This document shows, in pieces, positions 5,587 to 6,207 of a DNA stretch of 6,207 nucleotides. The DNA is taken from contig JAVBYH010000181.1 in the NCBI GenBank assembly GCA_030824175.1, positions 1 to 6,207 on the forward strand. Direction: 5' to 3'. Position numbers and translations under genes: made by a program. The notes beneath the pieces are model-generated. The model saw nothing but the letters and a program-made list of their open reading frames with translations, was not told where the DNA came from and made no database searches. Source of the DNA: Bacteroidota bacterium (GTDB taxonomy: Bacteria; Bacteroidota; Ignavibacteria; UBA10030; UBA8401). Positions within the stretch are counted from its first letter, which is position 1. The number at the start of each line of letters is the position of its first letter.

Positions 5587-6108
5587 TCATCCTTCCTTGA
5601 ACAGGATGAACGTCCGCTCACGCGCGAGGCGTGCGGCGTACTCGATGATGGATTTATGGTGCTCGTCATACGCGTGCGAAGATGTTCCTGAACACGAGGC
5701 CGCCGACATGAGAGAAACGCTCCGGCGATAGTCATCCTGACTGCGCAGGAAGAGCGAGAGCCGAGCCAGGAGGGCGGGAACGTGCCGCAGCACATAGACC
5801 TCCCTGCTAAACTACTCTTCAAAAAAACCGTGCTCCATCGCCGGCAGATGGCGCAGAGGATCGCAGCCCGTGGGCGACTGGTCGGACTCGTTCGCGATGT
5901 GCTCGCCGTCGAAATACGCCTGTAACTGTATGAACGCCCCCGTCGAGTCTCGTTCGTAGAGTTCGGCAATGCAATCGTACGCGATATCCTCCGGATCAAG
6001 GAGGGGCGTCAGGTTACGACGAAGATTATTTAATAGTGCGGAGGCGATCTGCAAGAAAGATACGACGTTTCCGATTAAAACAATCCCGCTTATGGACGAA
6101 CATACCAT
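5587..6108 (-). pseudogene. Decayed gene interrupted by an amber codon, possibly sigma-factor-like
   Basis: One minus-strand frame holds two pieces split by a TAG at 5814-5812. Upstream (ATG at 6108, 98 codons) it includes NNLRRNLTPLLDPEDIAYDC and IAELYERDSTGAFIQLQAYF. Downstream, in the same frame, it reads FSREVYVLRHVPALLARLSL and ends FILFKEG with TGA at 5589-5587. Codons on both sides of the amber favour G/C at the third position, as in the intact genes, so the whole frame was probably coding. The first 30 or so codons are AT-rich and less gene-like, so the true N-terminus may be in another frame or further upstream. The acidic DPEDIAYDCIAELYER helix and its place 57 bp before an anti-sigma-like gene suggest a sigma-like or sigma-related protein. 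No region 4 helix-turn-helix is recognisable, so I am not sure of the family. Confidence 0.45.
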
Positions 6109-6207
6109 ATTTTCGGCTTACGTACAAGGGGTATTACATGTGAAAATGAGGCAGTTCTGCTATGAAAATTTGCTTCTGTGTCATGGGTGTGTGTAGGGCG
6201 AGCTGTT

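Noticed and set aside
5526..5999. Minus-strand ORF of 157 codons whose TGA overlaps the anti-sigma-like ATG (ATGA)
   Set aside because: The overlap looks like translational coupling, but the frame is Ser/Arg-rich, and near its end the codons are AT-ending, unlike real genes here. The neighbouring frame ending at 5587 has the coding-like codon pattern. The ATGA is probably coincidence.
6134..6184. Tiny minus-strand ORF beginning MTQKQIF (16 residues) near the right edge
   Set aside because: It is too short to judge, has no clear ribosome site and lies in AT-rich sequence. It might be the original N-terminus of the decayed gene in another frame, but I cannot support that.
1..6207. Defence island, CRISPR, mobile element or wholly new multi-gene system
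   Set aside because: There are no spaced repeats, transposase or integrase domains, terminal inverted repeats or defence effector domains. CPBP (Abi) proteins are sometimes linked to phage abortive infection or bacteriocin immunity, but nothing else here supports that role.

Overview
All recognisable genes in this window lie on the minus strand, so transcription runs from high to low coordinates. The content points to a bacterium of the FCB group, most likely Bacteroidota, Chlorobiota or Ignavibacteriota. This is an inference from two things: a histone H1/Hc1-like protein with the conserved GNKxAGTRVRKxM signature, and a large sensor kinase with an extracytoplasmic TPR array, an architecture common in that group. 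Coding DNA is GC-rich with strong G/C at third positions. The main intergenic gaps are clearly AT-richer.

Layout in transcription order: (i) 6207-5205 holds two decayed genes. The first (about 6108-5587) has an in-frame amber stop, and its product resembles a sigma-factor-like protein only weakly. The second (5529-5205) begins with an anti-sigma zinc-finger (HxxxCxxC) and carries a +1-type frameshift and an ochre stop. (ii) 5204-5013 is non-coding and contains several short inverted repeats. (iii) 5012-2079 encodes a 977-residue hybrid histidine kinase: signal peptide, TPR array, one membrane segment, PAS, HisKA, HATPase and receiver. (iv) 2078-1939 carries a good sigma-70-like promoter whose -10 overlaps a 17-bp palindrome. 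(v) 1938-1180 is a FabG-like short-chain dehydrogenase/reductase, followed after 58 bp by (vi) 1121-291, a CPBP (Abi) membrane protease-family protein. These two probably form an operon. (vii) 290-133 is an AT-rich gap with a candidate promoter. (viii) 132-1 is the 5' end of the Hc1-like chromatin protein gene, cut by the window edge.

Functionally this looks like a regulatory and housekeeping stretch rather than a defence island or mobile element. The kinase has intact phosphotransfer residues, but no DNA-binding output partner is visible. The most notable points are the CPBP protein, which keeps EExxxR but lacks both family histidines; the palindrome on the SDR promoter; the eroded sigma/anti-sigma-like pair that still shows coding-like codon use across its stops; a 14-codon tandem repeat just after the kinase signal peptide; and 9-nt homopolymers inside two genes. 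I see no tRNA, rRNA, CRISPR array, transposase or convincing new multi-gene system.
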